A stretch of 64,000 nucleotides of DNA from Hepsetus odoe (GCA_017165825.1 CM029370.1:26188247-26252246); one strand, 5' to 3'. Positions 23,981-34,803 are shown, counted from the stretch's first letter. The notes: generated by a model from the letters alone, not told the origin. Numbers and translations are program-made.

Positions 23981-24083
23981 CTCTGAATGTGCTTTCCATT
24001 AATGAATGTTCAAATAAATGCATGATTGTTGAATAAATGTGTCATATTAAATTCTAACAATTCATTCATTCTTTCATTCATTC

Positions 24084-24256
24084 TAGTGGTGGTACTTGCC
24101 TATGGGCCAATGGCTCAAGAGGTCCCAGGTTCAAATCCCACCTCTGGCACTACCACCAGTCCCTGAGCAAGACCCTTAACCCTGAGTGTCTCCAGGGGGA
24201 CCGTCCCTGTAATCAGGACATGGAAGTCGCTCTGGATAAGAGCGTCTGCTAAATGT
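24084..24256 (+). mobile_element. tRNA-derived SINE, family B
   Basis: Plus orientation. Head TAGTGGTGGTACTTGCCTAT, B box AGGTTCAAATCCC, body CCCTTAACCCTGAGTGTCTC, tail GATAAGAGCGTCTGCTAAAT. Reference for family B. Confidence 0.85.
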
Positions 24257-24659
24257 CATAAATATAATAGATAGACTGATAGATAGATAATCAGCCTGAC
24301 AGACAGATATGAGAGCCTGTAGATCCTTTTTTATAAATAAAAGTCTTTGAATATTCAAAAGTTCTTAAATCTTAAAATTTCACATTCCTTAGGGAACTAA
24401 AAGTGGATCTTCTAAGACTTTACTGATTGGACATTCATGTTGCTTATCAAACCAGTGCTCAGGGAATATTTTATAAAGACTATGATCAGCTGAAGGCACC
24501 TCAAGGCTGCTTAAAGTCATGATTGCCTTTAATATTGTTGAAGGAATCCTCAGACAAAGCAGTTTCTTTATTCCCAGCTCAGAAATACATCTGACGGGGC
24601 AGGGAATGGGAATGATCTGTCAATCATTAATATTACTCTCCACTCCAAGAGAGATGTTT

Positions 24660-25545
24660 TTTTTTTTTTTTTTTTTTTGCTGAACCCAGTGTCATTTACT
24701 GATCCTTGGCCAACGTGACAGTTTCCCAGGTTGAAAAATTTATTACACAACTTCTAGAGGCCAAAAACTCAAGGTTCAACCACAGTTAGCTATCACTCGG
24801 TTTCTGGAGGAGTTTTCATAAGGAACAAGAGGTGCTTTGTGGAGGTGGGTGAGAATCAATATATTTAATAGTTTTTGCCGAAAATATAATTAGATTCGTT
24901 TTAGGAAAAGATATTAGGTCCATATGATCTTTAGTAGTTTCTAAATATATATTTACAGAGTTTGAACGGGTTTTGCATTTTTATACTTTGTTAGCATAGA
25001 AATAACAAGACAACGGTTTCTATTTCACTGATTTTTTTATTTAAGCATAATAAGTACTGAATCATGTTACCAGGAGGAATCCTACAGTTACAGACTAAGC
25101 CATAAACTTATTGCCATTCCTTTAACCTACTAGATTATCAGATATACTGAAACCAATGTAGACACTAGCAGCTGTTCCTATCTGAAAAGGTATTCAACTT
25201 TTCAGATAAAAAAATATATATTAATTTTCTTTTTATTAATTATCAAAACAAATCATATATATTTAGAGTGCTAATTCTTCCAGGAAACTGGCAAATTTGC
25301 TTTAATGTCAGTGTGAATCAGTGATTATGGATAGGTTTATAAACTGATTTCTAAGTTGAAAAGTCACTCTGGACTCTTCACTGCAGTTCACCGGACACAA
25401 AATGAAGTTAGCTGATAATTAAGCAGGTCATGGATTTTAAAAATCTGTTTTTATTAAAGGACCAGGCTTGTTCATGTTTTAAATGTCATTCATTGTCTTT
25501 AATTAAGAATTTAATCTAATAAAGCTTTCCATTTCATTTCCACAG
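24660..25545. other. Intergenic region between first and second connexin
   Basis: Contains a poly-T run (about 24657-24679) and A/T-rich unique sequence. No leader exon for the next connexin could be picked with confidence; the 3' splice acceptor for that gene is TTCCACAG at 25544-25545. Confidence 0.4.
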
Positions 25546-25562
25546 TACCCCTGAGAAAAGAA

Positions 25563-26432
25563 ATGGGAGATTGGGGGTTTCTCTCAAGTTTACTGGACAA
25601 GGTTCAGTCACATTCTACTGTTATTGGCAAGATATGGATGAGTGTCCTCTTCATCTTCAGGATCCTTGTGCTGGGGGCAGGGGCAGAGAGCGTATGGGGC
25701 GATGAGCAGTCCAGTTTAGTCTGCAACACCTTGCAACCTGGTTGCGAGAATGTGTGCTATGACTGGAAGTTCCCCATCAGCCACATTCGCTTCTGGGTCA
25801 TGCAGATCCTCTTCGTCTCCACACCTACTCTGGTGTACCTGGGCCATGCGTTCCTGGTCATCCACAAAGAGAACAAGTTGAGAGAGAAGATAAAAAGACA
25901 GCGTGACAACAAAATGCTCAAGGTCCCCAAATACACAGACGACAAAGGTCATGTCAAGATTAAGGGGAACCTTCTAGGGAGCTATCTGACCCAGCTCTTC
26001 TTCAAGATCCTCTTAGAGCTCGCCTTTATTGTGGGACAGTATTATTTGTATGGCTTTGTCATGGTCCCTGAGTTTGCTTGCTCGAAGAAACCATGCCCCT
26101 ACACCGTGGAGTGCTTCATGTCCCGCCCCACTGAAAAAACTATTTTCATCATCTTCATGCTGGTGGTGGCCTGCGTGTCCCTTCTGCTCAATGTGGTAGA
26201 GATCTTCTACTTGATTTGCACCAGGGTCAGATGCCGGCGTAGAAAGCACACCATCCACAACAACACGTCGGCCGAGAACCCCGCCAGCCTGACCTCTTCG
26301 TGGCATCCGAAGCAGGGGGCCGAGGACCCCTTGAAGCAGAACAAGCTGAACATGCAGTATGAGAGTGGGCAGAGTGCCACTGTGAGTCTGGACGGGGCCA
26401 ACGAGGACAAACACCTGTTACAGGACCATTAG
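25563..26432 (+). CDS. Connexin, alpha-type, gja13/Cx32.2-like, 289 aa
   Basis: Four-pass gap-junction channel subunit in one coding exon; a 5' UTR acceptor lies 17 bp upstream of the ATG. The N-terminus is MGDWGFLSSLLDKVQSHS. Loop 1 cysteines are at 54, 61 and 65, and loop 2 cysteines at 173, 178 and 184 (CSKKPCPYTVEC). Membrane segments lie near 21-42, 76-98, 138-160 and 193-217. The intracellular loop carries the KYTDDKGHVKIKG motif shared by the array. The tail begins with a basic cluster (RVRCRRRKHT) and ends KHLLQDH. Residues 1-40 are identical to those of the connexin at 45150 although 12 silent bases differ, so the two are close paralogues under strong constraint. The annotation fits teleost Cx32.2/Cx32.3-type genes; the exact symbol is not resolved. 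Confidence 0.96.
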   Translation: MGDWGFLSSLLDKVQSHSTVIGKIWMSVLFIFRILVLGAGAESVWGDEQSSLVCNTLQPGCENVCYDWKFPISHIRFWVMQILFVSTPTLVYLGHAFLVIHKENKLREKIKRQRDNKMLKVPKYTDDKGHVKIKGNLLGSYLTQLFFKILLELAFIVGQYYLYGFVMVPEFACSKKPCPYTVECFMSRPTEKTIFIIFMLVVACVSLLLNVVEIFYLICTRVRCRRRKHTIHNNTSAENPASLTSSWHPKQGAEDPLKQNKLNMQYESGQSATVSLDGANEDKHLLQDH

Positions 26433-26685
26433 ACTTAGTGTCTCTGAGAACCTCTCTCAGAGTACGTTTTCCCATTGCTTGAATGTGTTGTTCATATAAG
26501 TCTGATATCAAGGTCTCGTTTCATATCAATTGAAACGAGAAATTTCATTTATTTTTATATCAAACATTGATGCAAAACTGCACAAAAAACTTTGAGAAAT
26601 GCAGCAGGACCTTGACTCAAATGATCATTTAAAGAAGGAAACGTGAACTGTGCTATGGAATCAGTACTACTTGCATATAATTTAT

Positions 26686-26691
26686 AATAAA
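26686..26691 (+). terminator. Poly(A) signal of second connexin
   Basis: AATAAA lies about 250 bp past the stop; a second copy near 26995-27000 could give a longer 3' UTR. Confidence 0.5.
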
Positions 26692-27000
26692 TGATGCAAT
26701 GCTAAATTGAAACTGGGATGAAAGCCGTTATTTGACCGAATGCTTTGACAGAGCAAGAAAATGTCATTTTGCCATTTACTTAAATGTCCTAGGTCTGTAT
26801 AATTCTACCAAATTTTGACCTGGGATAGTGTTTTTCTTTAGAATTTAAGACATTTGCTTAATGTGGTGCCATTTTCCATTTTATTTGCCTTTACTACTTT
26901 AAGTATTGAAAGAAAGTAAGTTATATTGACATTGTCTTTCAGTATTCTTCATCAGGAATGATGTTAGTTTATGAACAATTTGTATGATCTGCTGAAATAA

Positions 27001-27700
27001 AGCCTTTTAAAATGTTTTTTTTTTCGTTCTTTGTATGATTCCATCTGTGTTCTGATGAGAAAACCCAAGTTTGAGCAACAACACAAATTAAAAATGTAGA
27101 TGACACGGTACTGATATGGGAAAGTTGAGTATTAGCCAATATTCTGGTCCATTCAGCTACGTCAGCAATAGGCTGATTTAAAATTGCCAGCATTAAACGT
27201 CATCATTTGTTGCAAGTGTAGGGATTAGAAGTATTACATGTACACTAACGTGTGAAAGTTTTAGCACATCTAAGAAAACCTTATGTAATGCCATTTATCT
27301 GTTCAGTAAGCATTTATTTACTATATTTCAAACAGGGCAAGGTTATTACATGTTTTAAAAGGTTGTAAGGTGATTTCACTTATACAAAAATAAACACATT
27401 TAAATAAAGGTTTTGCTTGCTTTCACATTACTTTTTTATATTTTATAACTGACACACATACAACATACAGCCCCATCCATCCCTCCAACTTTTAAAATTT
27501 CAAAAATACACAAACAGGGGATGTTGATCACATGTTCTCACGACAGACTTTTACAGCACTGGTTGTAAAAGTTTGTCTCTAAATGAGAAAAAAGTGTAAT
27601 TTAAGGGGACAAGAGGGTGTAATTGCAAAAACATCATGATGTTTTCTCAAAGACATTCTAACATGTTATGTATCACAGTCTGTTATATTTGTGATGCTTT
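27001..27700. other. Intergenic, no feature recognised
   Basis: A/T-rich unique sequence without coding signal or recognised repeat. Confidence 0.4.
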
Positions 27701-27714
27701 TTTACATTTATGAT

Positions 27715-27744
27715 AATCCTTTATTTATAATCCCACGAATGGGA
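27715..27744 (-). mobile_element. LINE 3' tail remnant
   Basis: CCTTTATTTATAATCCCACG followed by AATGGGAAATTC is the reverse complement of the LINE tail seen near 785; it is cut by the adjacent SINE. Confidence 0.5.
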
Positions 27745-27907
27745 AATTCACCCTCTGCATTTCACCCATACGTGCAGCAGTGGGCAGATATTGAAAGCGC
27801 CCAGGGAGCAGTGACGGTACCTTGCTCAAGGGTACCTCAGGGTGGGAATTGAACCCACAATCTTCTGATGCAGTGCCAACTCCCTAACCACTAGGCCACC
27901 GCTGCCC
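27745..27907 (-). mobile_element. SINE family A, 5' part
   Basis: Minus orientation, lacking the CACTTT tail; it joins directly to a LINE tail remnant. Confidence 0.8.
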
Positions 27908-28030
27908 AGAATATAGAAACAAGAACCAATGGTACCATTATTATTCCATAATATTGATCTAATGTTGCATATTAAGCTATTTTAAAAAGTCTCATAACTG
28001 CTGCACAAAATGACATAAGGACTAATAAAG

Positions 28031-28152
28031 CCTAGTGGTCTAGTGGTAGGATACCGACCTATGGCTCAAGAGGTCCCAGGTTCGAATCCCACCACTGGGT
28101 CCCTGAGCAAGACCCTTAACCCTGAGTGTCTGCTAAATGCTGCAAATGTAAA
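28031..28152 (+). mobile_element. SINE family B, internally deleted
   Basis: Plus orientation; head and B box intact (GGTTCGAATCCC). The body jumps from CCTGAGTGTCT directly to GCTAAATGC, so the segment with GGATAAGAG is missing. Confidence 0.8.
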
Positions 28153-29342
28153 TATATTTTTATAGTTTTGAAAATGCTCAAATTCATTCATGAAAATCTG
28201 GGCGAATATTCTATAAATGTAATATGTTAATTTGTTTATTGTAGGTGAGTTAATGTTAATATAATTATATTTTTGCTATTAGATGGAAATTCTGACTTGG
28301 TTGGTCCGATTAAACGGAAGACATTCTGTTTTGGCGTGTGTGTTGTAGACCACGTCCTGTGATTAATGATTGATTTTTCACCATTCGGTCCAACTTCACC
28401 CATTTCTGCTGTGCCGGTAACTTATCATCTGTAGTAAAGAGCAACATGTCGGGCCTGTTGCGAAACTTCACAGATGCTAAAGTTCAGTGCAGGTACTCGT
28501 TACATGGCACTTTATCATTCGTTTCCATTCGTTCCTGCTTTGGCACTTTTCACGGTAAGTAAATCGCTACAGCTGTTTTGATGGCATTAAAAGCATAACC
28601 ATCTCGGTTTAGTAGGGCATTCATGATATTAGAAAAATATTTTTAGAATGTGACTTAATCAGACCAACTGTGGCGTGTTAAAAATGATAAGAGCTTAAAT
28701 TTATCATCACTTTTATGTAAATATACTGCCTATTTGGCTTCCATTTGTATGCTGGAACTTATGACAGATGTTAAAATAAGAGTGAAAAAATCTATTACTT
28801 TATTTGATCCTCGGCATCTGATTTCTTTGTCAGTTTGCAATTTTTTTTTAATATAGTTTTTTTTTTTAATTTAGGAGTGTTTTTAATATATGAATAGCTC
28901 ATTATTTAGCATAAATATTTAAATATTCAGTGTAAACGAATCAGTCATCAGTGAATGGGTTGTTATATTTGTTCAAATGTTGAGATCGACGAGACACTGC
29001 AAGATAAAATGTCCCGTTCAGGTACGTTTTTGGTTCTTTAAAGTAAAAACTGTAAAATGAACCATCAATGGTTGTCCCTTAAAGTGTTTCTTGGTCCTTA
29101 AGCTCCAGTTTTTTGCCCTTTAATTTGTTTTCTTGGGCGACAGGAGGCAGATCTCCTCCTTTTCATAATCGAACATTTTAACGTGGAGCAGTTAAATAGT
29201 AAACCTGTCAGGATGGGGTGCACGGAGTTAGACTGCAGTGGAATTTGGTGGAATTTCTAAAGCTGATGAGGGTGTACCCGTTCTAAATGATCACCCCAAT
29301 GAGAGGGCACATGTTGGTTAGCTAAGAATCGCAACATCTCTC
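28153..29342. other. Intergenic; possible orphan 5' exon at 28447-28490
   Basis: Mostly A/T-rich. A short G/C-richer island at about 28290-28500 carries ATG followed by SGLLRNFTDAKVQC codons and a GTGCAG|GTACTC donor. It could be an alternative leader exon for the connexin at 29610 or chance. No downstream partner exon was recognised. Confidence 0.25.
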
Positions 29343-29350
29343 TATAAAAG
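29343..29350 (+). promoter_or_regulatory. TATA box of third connexin
   Basis: TATAAAAG lies about 140 bp before a strong CTACAG|GTATAT donor. It predicts a start of transcription near 29373 and a short untranslated first exon. Confidence 0.55.
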
Positions 29351-29372
29351 CTAAATGCAATATCCAATCATT

Positions 29373-29488
29373 TTAAGTTCACATTAGAAACAGTCGATGT
29401 CTTTGTTTTCCAGATTGCATATTACTGGACCTTGGACTGCTCTTCTTTTAACAGCGGCTTTCAAATCTAATCGACTGAGGCCCTACAG
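29373..29488 (+). other. Inferred non-coding exon 1 of third connexin (start approximate)
   Basis: Bounded 5' by the distance from the TATA box and 3' by the donor GT at 29489-29490. The intron then runs only to the CCCTGCAG acceptor at 29586-29587, that is 99 bp. Such a leader intron is the normal connexin layout, though usually much longer. Confidence 0.5.
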
Positions 29489-29609
29489 GTATATATCATT
29501 CAGTCACACTTGAGAATTTGATCTCAAAAAATCGAAAAAAAAACAACAAAAAAGCTGCCGTTACAGAGAAGTATTTTTTCCCTGCAGATACCTCTTCACA
29601 CACACAAAC

Positions 29610-30359
29610 ATGGGGGAATGGGGCTTCCTCTCCAAGCTGCTGGACAAGGTGCAGTCCCACTCCACGGTCATTGGGAAAGTATGGATGACCGTTCTTTTCG
29701 TCTTCAGGATCATGGTTCTCGGAGCAGGTGCTGAAAAAGTGTGGGGAGATGAACAGTCCAAAATGGTGTGCAACACCAGACAGCCCGGTTGTACAAACGT
29801 CTGCTATGATCATGCTTTTCCAATATCCCACATTCGCTTCTGGACCCTCCAGATCATCTTCGTGGCCACACCAACGCTCATGTATCTCGGACACGTTCTG
29901 CACATCCTTCATAAGGAGAAAAAGCTGAGGATGCAGTTCCAAAACCAAGCTGACCACGAAGGAGACAAACTACTTAAATACACTGACAGCAAGGGCAAAA
30001 TCGATATTAAAGGCAGTTTATTGGCCAGCTATATGACCAGCGTGATTATTAAGATCCTCCTCGAGGCAGGTTTCATAGCGGGTCAGTACTACCTGTACGG
30101 TTTTGTGATGGTGCCCAAAATCGAATGCGCCCGGTACCCCTGTCCACACACCGTCGAGTGCTTCATGTCTCGGCCTACAGAGAAGACTGTCTTCATCATC
30201 TTCATGTTGATTGTGTCTTGTGTGTCCCTGCTGCTGAATGTCATTGAGATTTTCTACCTGATTGGCTACAGGTCAAAGAAGCATCAAGCCAAGCTGAGTT
30301 CAGGGTTAAAGCAAAGACACTTGTATCTTCCTGGATGTGAAGGAAGTACCAAAGCCTAA
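29610..30359 (+). CDS. Connexin, alpha-type, Cx28.9-like, 249 aa
   Basis: Short gap-junction subunit of 249 residues, close to the size of zebrafish Cx28.9-type proteins. It starts MGEWGFLSKLL, with glutamate instead of the usual aspartate at position 3, a conservative change in the pore-lining N-terminal helix. Loop 1 cysteines are 54, 61 and 65 (CNTRQPGCTNVC), and loop 2 cysteines 173, 178 and 184 (CARYPCPHTVEC). Membrane segments lie near 21-42, 76-98, 138-160 and 193-217. The C-terminal tail is only about 30 residues (YRSKKHQAKLSS onward), so it has little room for regulatory phosphorylation sites. The acceptor CCCTGCAG is 23 bp upstream of the ATG. Its closest relative in the window is the inverted connexin at 33956. 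Confidence 0.96.
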   Translation: MGEWGFLSKLLDKVQSHSTVIGKVWMTVLFVFRIMVLGAGAEKVWGDEQSKMVCNTRQPGCTNVCYDHAFPISHIRFWTLQIIFVATPTLMYLGHVLHILHKEKKLRMQFQNQADHEGDKLLKYTDSKGKIDIKGSLLASYMTSVIIKILLEAGFIAGQYYLYGFVMVPKIECARYPCPHTVECFMSRPTEKTVFIIFMLIVSCVSLLLNVIEIFYLIGYRSKKHQAKLSSGLKQRHLYLPGCEGSTKA

Positions 30360-30432
30360 ATAGTAAAAATGAAAACACTTGCAGGAATACATCTATGGTT
30401 TCTAATATGATCTCTGCCACATCTGTTGTATA

Positions 30433-30438
30433 AATAAA
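30433..30438 (+). terminator. Poly(A) signal of third connexin
   Basis: AATAAA about 75 bp after the stop; a further AATAAA at 31039-31044 is an alternative for a longer 3' UTR. Confidence 0.5.
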
Positions 30439-30444
30439 AGTCAA

Positions 30445-31134
30445 AGGGCAAAAAAAAAAAAAACCAAGGCACAGTTTGTTACGAGAAGGAAAGACAGACA
30501 TGGATTACTATGTGTGTTTTTTTTCTCCTGTATATTTTTTTGTTGACTACATTTAGTAAATGAAACAGTTTTAAGTTAAAAAACTCAGAAAGCTTCATTT
30601 TGTGAATTATACAACATACATATCATGGTCTCTGCCCTTCACCCTATGAGGGCTTCAGCATCCCTGAACAGGACGATCGGCTCAGGCAATAAGTCTGAAT
30701 GAATATACTGTACATGTTGGGAATATTGTTGATATGTAGTTGCTACCATTAAAAAGCTTGGAATCAAAGTTTCCTGTATTAGACATTCATCTGGTGCCAA
30801 TAAAAATGATGAAATGTATCCAGAACTTCAGATGATTTCCAAACGATACATTAATATAAAGCTTTTTCAAGTGTTGCCTAATTCAGAGTATTTAAATCTA
30901 CACTGTATATGTTGTCATTGTAAATGAAATAAGAAAGCTGATCACTGTGGAGATGGTTCCATACATTTGAACTCTAGTGGATTTCATCTGCATGGAATTG
31001 TTAACTATAATTGTAAGGATCTGTTAATAATATTACCTAATAAAGCATGTTTTAACTTTTTTTAACGTAACGTGGCATCATTAACAAAGAAATGAGCATC
31101 TTCACGTTAAGATAGTCGGATATGATGGTCTGTA
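30445..31134. other. Third connexin distal 3' flank
   Basis: A/T-rich sequence with a second poly(A) signal near 31040; otherwise nothing recognised. It may be 3' UTR if the distal signal is used. Confidence 0.4.
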
Positions 31135-31352
31135 TCCCAAAGAGATGGCAGCACACAGTGAACCAAAAGGCAAACACTGCTTTTCACCCATACACACCGT
31201 GCAGCAGAGGCCAGCCATATCCAGCGCCCAGGTAGCAATGATGGGGACGGTACCTTCCTCAAGGGTACCTCAGGGCAACCTACAGATCTGGGATTCAAAC
31301 CCACGGCCTTCTAATCCAGGGCTAGTCCCTAACACGAGGCCACCACTGCGGC
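31135..31352 (-). mobile_element. SINE family A
   Basis: Minus orientation; GGTACCTTCCTCAAGGGTAC and CACGAGGCCACCACTGC are recognisable. Confidence 0.8.
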
Positions 31353-32052
31353 AATTGTGTGTCTCATGATCTATAATCAGTAAGTATTAACTGTCCCTAT
31401 ACGGCAGATCTTTCTGATAAAATGAAAAATCGATGTGCACAGTAGGGATACCGAGTTCACTGGAATCTCCTGATGATTGAATACACGTATTCTTCTCTTT
31501 TCACAAAGCTTTCTGAAAGTGCACGTGATGACTGCCACATATGTGTATTATCTATCCCATCGTATGTAAACTCACTGAGGAGGGTCTAAAAACCGATTAG
31601 AGGTGTCAGATCTTCTGGAGGCCCCACGGTCATGCTTTCAGATTTAAACATTCATCCAGGAGCTTTCATCACCCAGGAGAATCACTGATTGCGATAAGGA
31701 TCATAGTAGGAGTCCAATTCAGAGAGCACTCCTGATCAAATTGCACCTCCTAGTGGTGGAGGAGGTCGTGGCAACCATGGATTCAAAGAAAGTCCAGGCC
31801 TGTGTGAAAATCTAAGTGACGATTTTCTAGCCAAAGTGGTTTTTTTTAAGTTTTTTTATTGAAGCACTGAAATGAGCAATAGAAGTGAATACATTTGCTG
31901 TTCTTGTGTTTCAGTAAAGTCTCTCCAGTGTGAATATACACACCATTGAGCCTCTCATTTCTTCATATTTTGCTCGGAAAATGAGGCAACAGGTGCAGAA
32001 ATACATGAATAGTTCTAACAAATAACAAAAGTTTATATACACAGTACAGTAC
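31353..32052. other. Intergenic, no feature recognised
   Basis: Unique-looking sequence between two SINE copies; no coding signal. Confidence 0.35.
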
Positions 32053-32257
32053 TGGTTTCCTGCCACCATCCAAAGACCTGCACGTCAGGCTGACTGGAGA
32101 TGCTAAATTGCTGATAGATGTGTGTGTGAGTGTGTGTGAGTGTGTGTGTCTGCCCTGCGATGGACTGGCAACCTCTCCAGGGTGTTTTCTAGCTTTTTGC
32201 ACCTAATCAGGTGCAAACCCTATTTAGGACAATTGGCAATGAAAATGAGTGAGTGAT
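32053..32257 (+). mobile_element. SINE family C, 5' truncated
   Basis: Plus orientation; begins in the CCAAAGACCTGCACGTCAGG region and keeps the tail GGCAATGAAAATGAGTGAGT. Confidence 0.8.
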
Positions 32258-32913
32258 GAGAGTGATGAGAGCACAGTACTGTACTGATGAGAGTGCTGAG
32301 AGTACAGTACTGTAGTTTACATTCTTTTAGTATTATTAGATTTTAAATGTGCTGAGAGTTTAGGGCAAATAGATCAGTGTATCTCGCAGACAGAAAGACG
32401 TGCGTTCCTTAGTGTGGTGTTGCCATTGGCCAATATTCTTCATGTCTCTTTCAAACAACTTAAAAGGAAGTAAAAATAAAGCAATGCAAAATGCAGACCA
32501 CATAGCAGAATTACAGCATTGCAGATTATTTCATTATTATGACACATCAAGTCATATGATAGTAGTCTCATAGGACATATGCATTGTCAAAGCAGATATA
32601 AACATAATAAAAAAGTTATTTTTAAAAACAAGAATGATTCGTAGATTCAAAACCATCTGGAGCAGCAGGGAAGATATGACGAACAAGTGGGTACTGCACA
32701 TTTAAATCTTAATTCAGCAAATAATTACACATGAACAGGGCAAACAAACAAACAGACATTGACACAGAAAGAAAAGATGCAGATGTAAATATCTGTTCTC
32801 TTCATTAGGTACAGCAGTAGTGCATGACATTATGGTAAATTGCTCATGGACCCTTTAATGTCCCCTCAGTATCCTTTCAGTTGCTCTAAAATATAACTAT
32901 TTACAGTAAAGTT
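32258..32913. other. Intergenic, small tandem duplication
   Basis: Around 32255-32320 a unit of the type GATGAGAGTG(C/A)TGAGAG with AGTACTGTA is repeated imperfectly in tandem. The rest is A/T-rich with no coding signal. Confidence 0.35.
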
Positions 32914-33194
32914 CACTCTTAAAAATAAAACCCACTTTTGAACCCCCAAAACAATGATCCTCAAAGACCCAGGATGGTCCACACCCTGGGAAAAATCAAG
33001 ATCAAGAATCATCGCCCTAAAGAACCTTTTAACAGCTTGTTCTGTAAAGAACCACTTTTGGAAATGAGATGACTAAGCGTGAAGGACTTTGATTTGTTTA
33101 AAGAATTAAATAAAGTTTCTATTCTCAAACAGGTTTCTTTTACAGCCAGCAATTCAAGCAAAGTACCCCTTGGGAACTTTTATTTTTAAGAGTG
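32914..33194. mobile_element. MITE with 17-bp perfect terminal inverted repeats
   Basis: CACTCTTAAAAATAAAA at 32914-32930 is the exact reverse complement of 33178-33194. The 281-bp body contains repeated AAAGAACC/GGTTCTTT-like words and no ORF, as in a common teleost non-autonomous DNA transposon. The right repeat lies just beyond the stop codon of the minus-strand connexin and supplies an AATAAA on that strand. Confidence 0.7.
33179..33184 (-). terminator. Candidate poly(A) signal of inverted connexin, inside MITE repeat
   Basis: On the minus strand AATAAA occurs 32 bases after the stop codon, within the MITE terminal repeat. If used, the 3' UTR would be about 50 bases. More distant minus-strand signals cannot be excluded. 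Confidence 0.4.
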
Positions 33195-33215
33195 TAACAG
33201 CAGCACACCTTGAAC

Positions 33216-33956
33216 TCAGCAAAACGTCTCAGTGGTCAATGATTTGTGTTCACTGGATGGACTGACTGGTGGATACCTTCTGAATACAGCAGCTCGACCA
33301 ATCAGGTAGAAGATCTCTGCTACGTTCAAAGCAAGAGACACACAGGCCACCACCAGCATGAAGATGATGAAGATGGTCTTCTCAGTGGGACGGGACATGA
33401 AGCACTCTACTGTATGGACAGGACAAGGTTCCCCTTTACACTGGATCCGAGGCTCCATCATGAACCCATATAAATAGTACTGAGCTACAATGAAACCTGC
33501 TTCAAACATAATGGTCACAAATAAGCAAGTTATATAAACGCACAAGAGGTTCCCTTTGTAGCGAAGCTTGCCATTGTCATCTGTGTATTTTGGCAGCCTC
33601 ATCCCTTGTTTCCTGACCTGGCTTTGAAGCCGGTGTCTCATTTTGTTCTCTTTGTGGATGACGTTTAAGACGTATCCCAGGTAGACCAGAGTGGGCAAAG
33701 ACACGAAAAGGATCTGGAGAACCCAGAATCGAGTGTGAGAAATCGGGAAGGCTCGGTCGTAACACACGTTCTTGCACCCCGGGGTGTTGATGTTACACAC
33801 CATGCCAGACTGCTCGTCGCCCCACACTTTGTCTACTCCAGCTCCAAGAACCATGATCCTGAAGATCAAAAGCACAGTCATCCAAACCTTCCCAATACTG
33901 GTGGAGTGGGACTGCACCTTGTCGAGCAATTTGGAGAGAAAGCCCCAGTCCCCCAT
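33216..33956 (-). CDS. Connexin, alpha-type, Cx28.9-like, inverted, 246 aa
   Basis: The only connexin of the array on the minus strand. The open frame extends 13 codons upstream, but the start is MGDWGFLSKLL at 33956, and a CTTTCTTCAG acceptor at 33970-33971 lies between. Loop 1 cysteines are 54, 61 and 65 (CNINTPGCKNVC). Loop 2 reads CKGEPCPVHTVEC, with cysteines 173, 178 and 185: one residue more than the usual C-x4-C-x5-C between the second and third cysteine. Other connexin features are intact: four membrane segments, FMSRPTEKTIFIIFML in the fourth, and the KYTDDNGKLRYKG cytoplasmic-loop motif. The tail is short and ends TETFC. It is closest to the connexin at 29610, suggesting duplication with inversion. 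Confidence 0.96.
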   Translation of the reverse strand: MGDWGFLSKLLDKVQSHSTSIGKVWMTVLLIFRIMVLGAGVDKVWGDEQSGMVCNINTPGCKNVCYDRAFPISHTRFWVLQILFVSLPTLVYLGYVLNVIHKENKMRHRLQSQVRKQGMRLPKYTDDNGKLRYKGNLLCVYITCLFVTIMFEAGFIVAQYYLYGFMMEPRIQCKGEPCPVHTVECFMSRPTEKTIFIIFMLVVACVSLALNVAEIFYLIGRAAVFRRYPPVSPSSEHKSLTTETFC

Positions 33957-34803
33957 GGTGTCTAGTCGGCTGAAGAAAGAGGAAGGATTAGTCAAAAACG
34001 GAACTCTAAAATGTGTTCAAAAGCATTTCACTGGAGTCCTACACAGCCATTCTCTCTGTGAAAGAGAACATTTGTTATTTTAAGTCACAACACCTTCACT
34101 TATCAGTAGAAGAAGAGATGTTTTATTGGAAGTTGTACAGATGTGTTTTGTAGAAAATAATTAAATAAAGTTTTTTTCTTGACATTGAAACCATTTTTAA
34201 AAATGCAGCCATTGTATGTAAACGAGTTTTTTTTGTAAAATGTGATGTATTTTTATTCGCAATGACGTGGATATGACTTAATAATGGAGCTAAAATTACA
34301 ATAAATACATTTAAGGATGAAATCCCATTACTAATGTTTAAAAACGTCATGTTAAAAGTTTGCTGGTTAGGATGATTGATGTGTTTGTCAGGCACTCACA
34401 GCAATTAGCAAAAATTTGCAAACCCTTGAAATGACATTTCACATATTCTCTGCTGGGAACAAACCTAATTACCTTAATTAAAAACTCAATTAATTCATTA
34501 ATTCACTCTAACCGATGTAAATAGAAGAGTCAGTTTAATTGCTCACTGTGGGAAGTCATTTTTCGGTAGTGATCCCTTTTTTACAGCCTTTCCCATGTTG
34601 AACTTTTGGAAAACATAGCATTTCTATTATCTTTAAAACTTCATGTAGGATGTGTAAAATCCCCACTTAGAAAATGAACAAAAATGATCACTTGAACAAG
34701 AGTGCCCAAACCTCTGGCCACATCTGTAAAACCTTACTGCCCACATAAACAGCTTTAAAAATCACGTCTCAAAGATATTCTCATTGCGTAATAGTTCTCT
34801 TAC

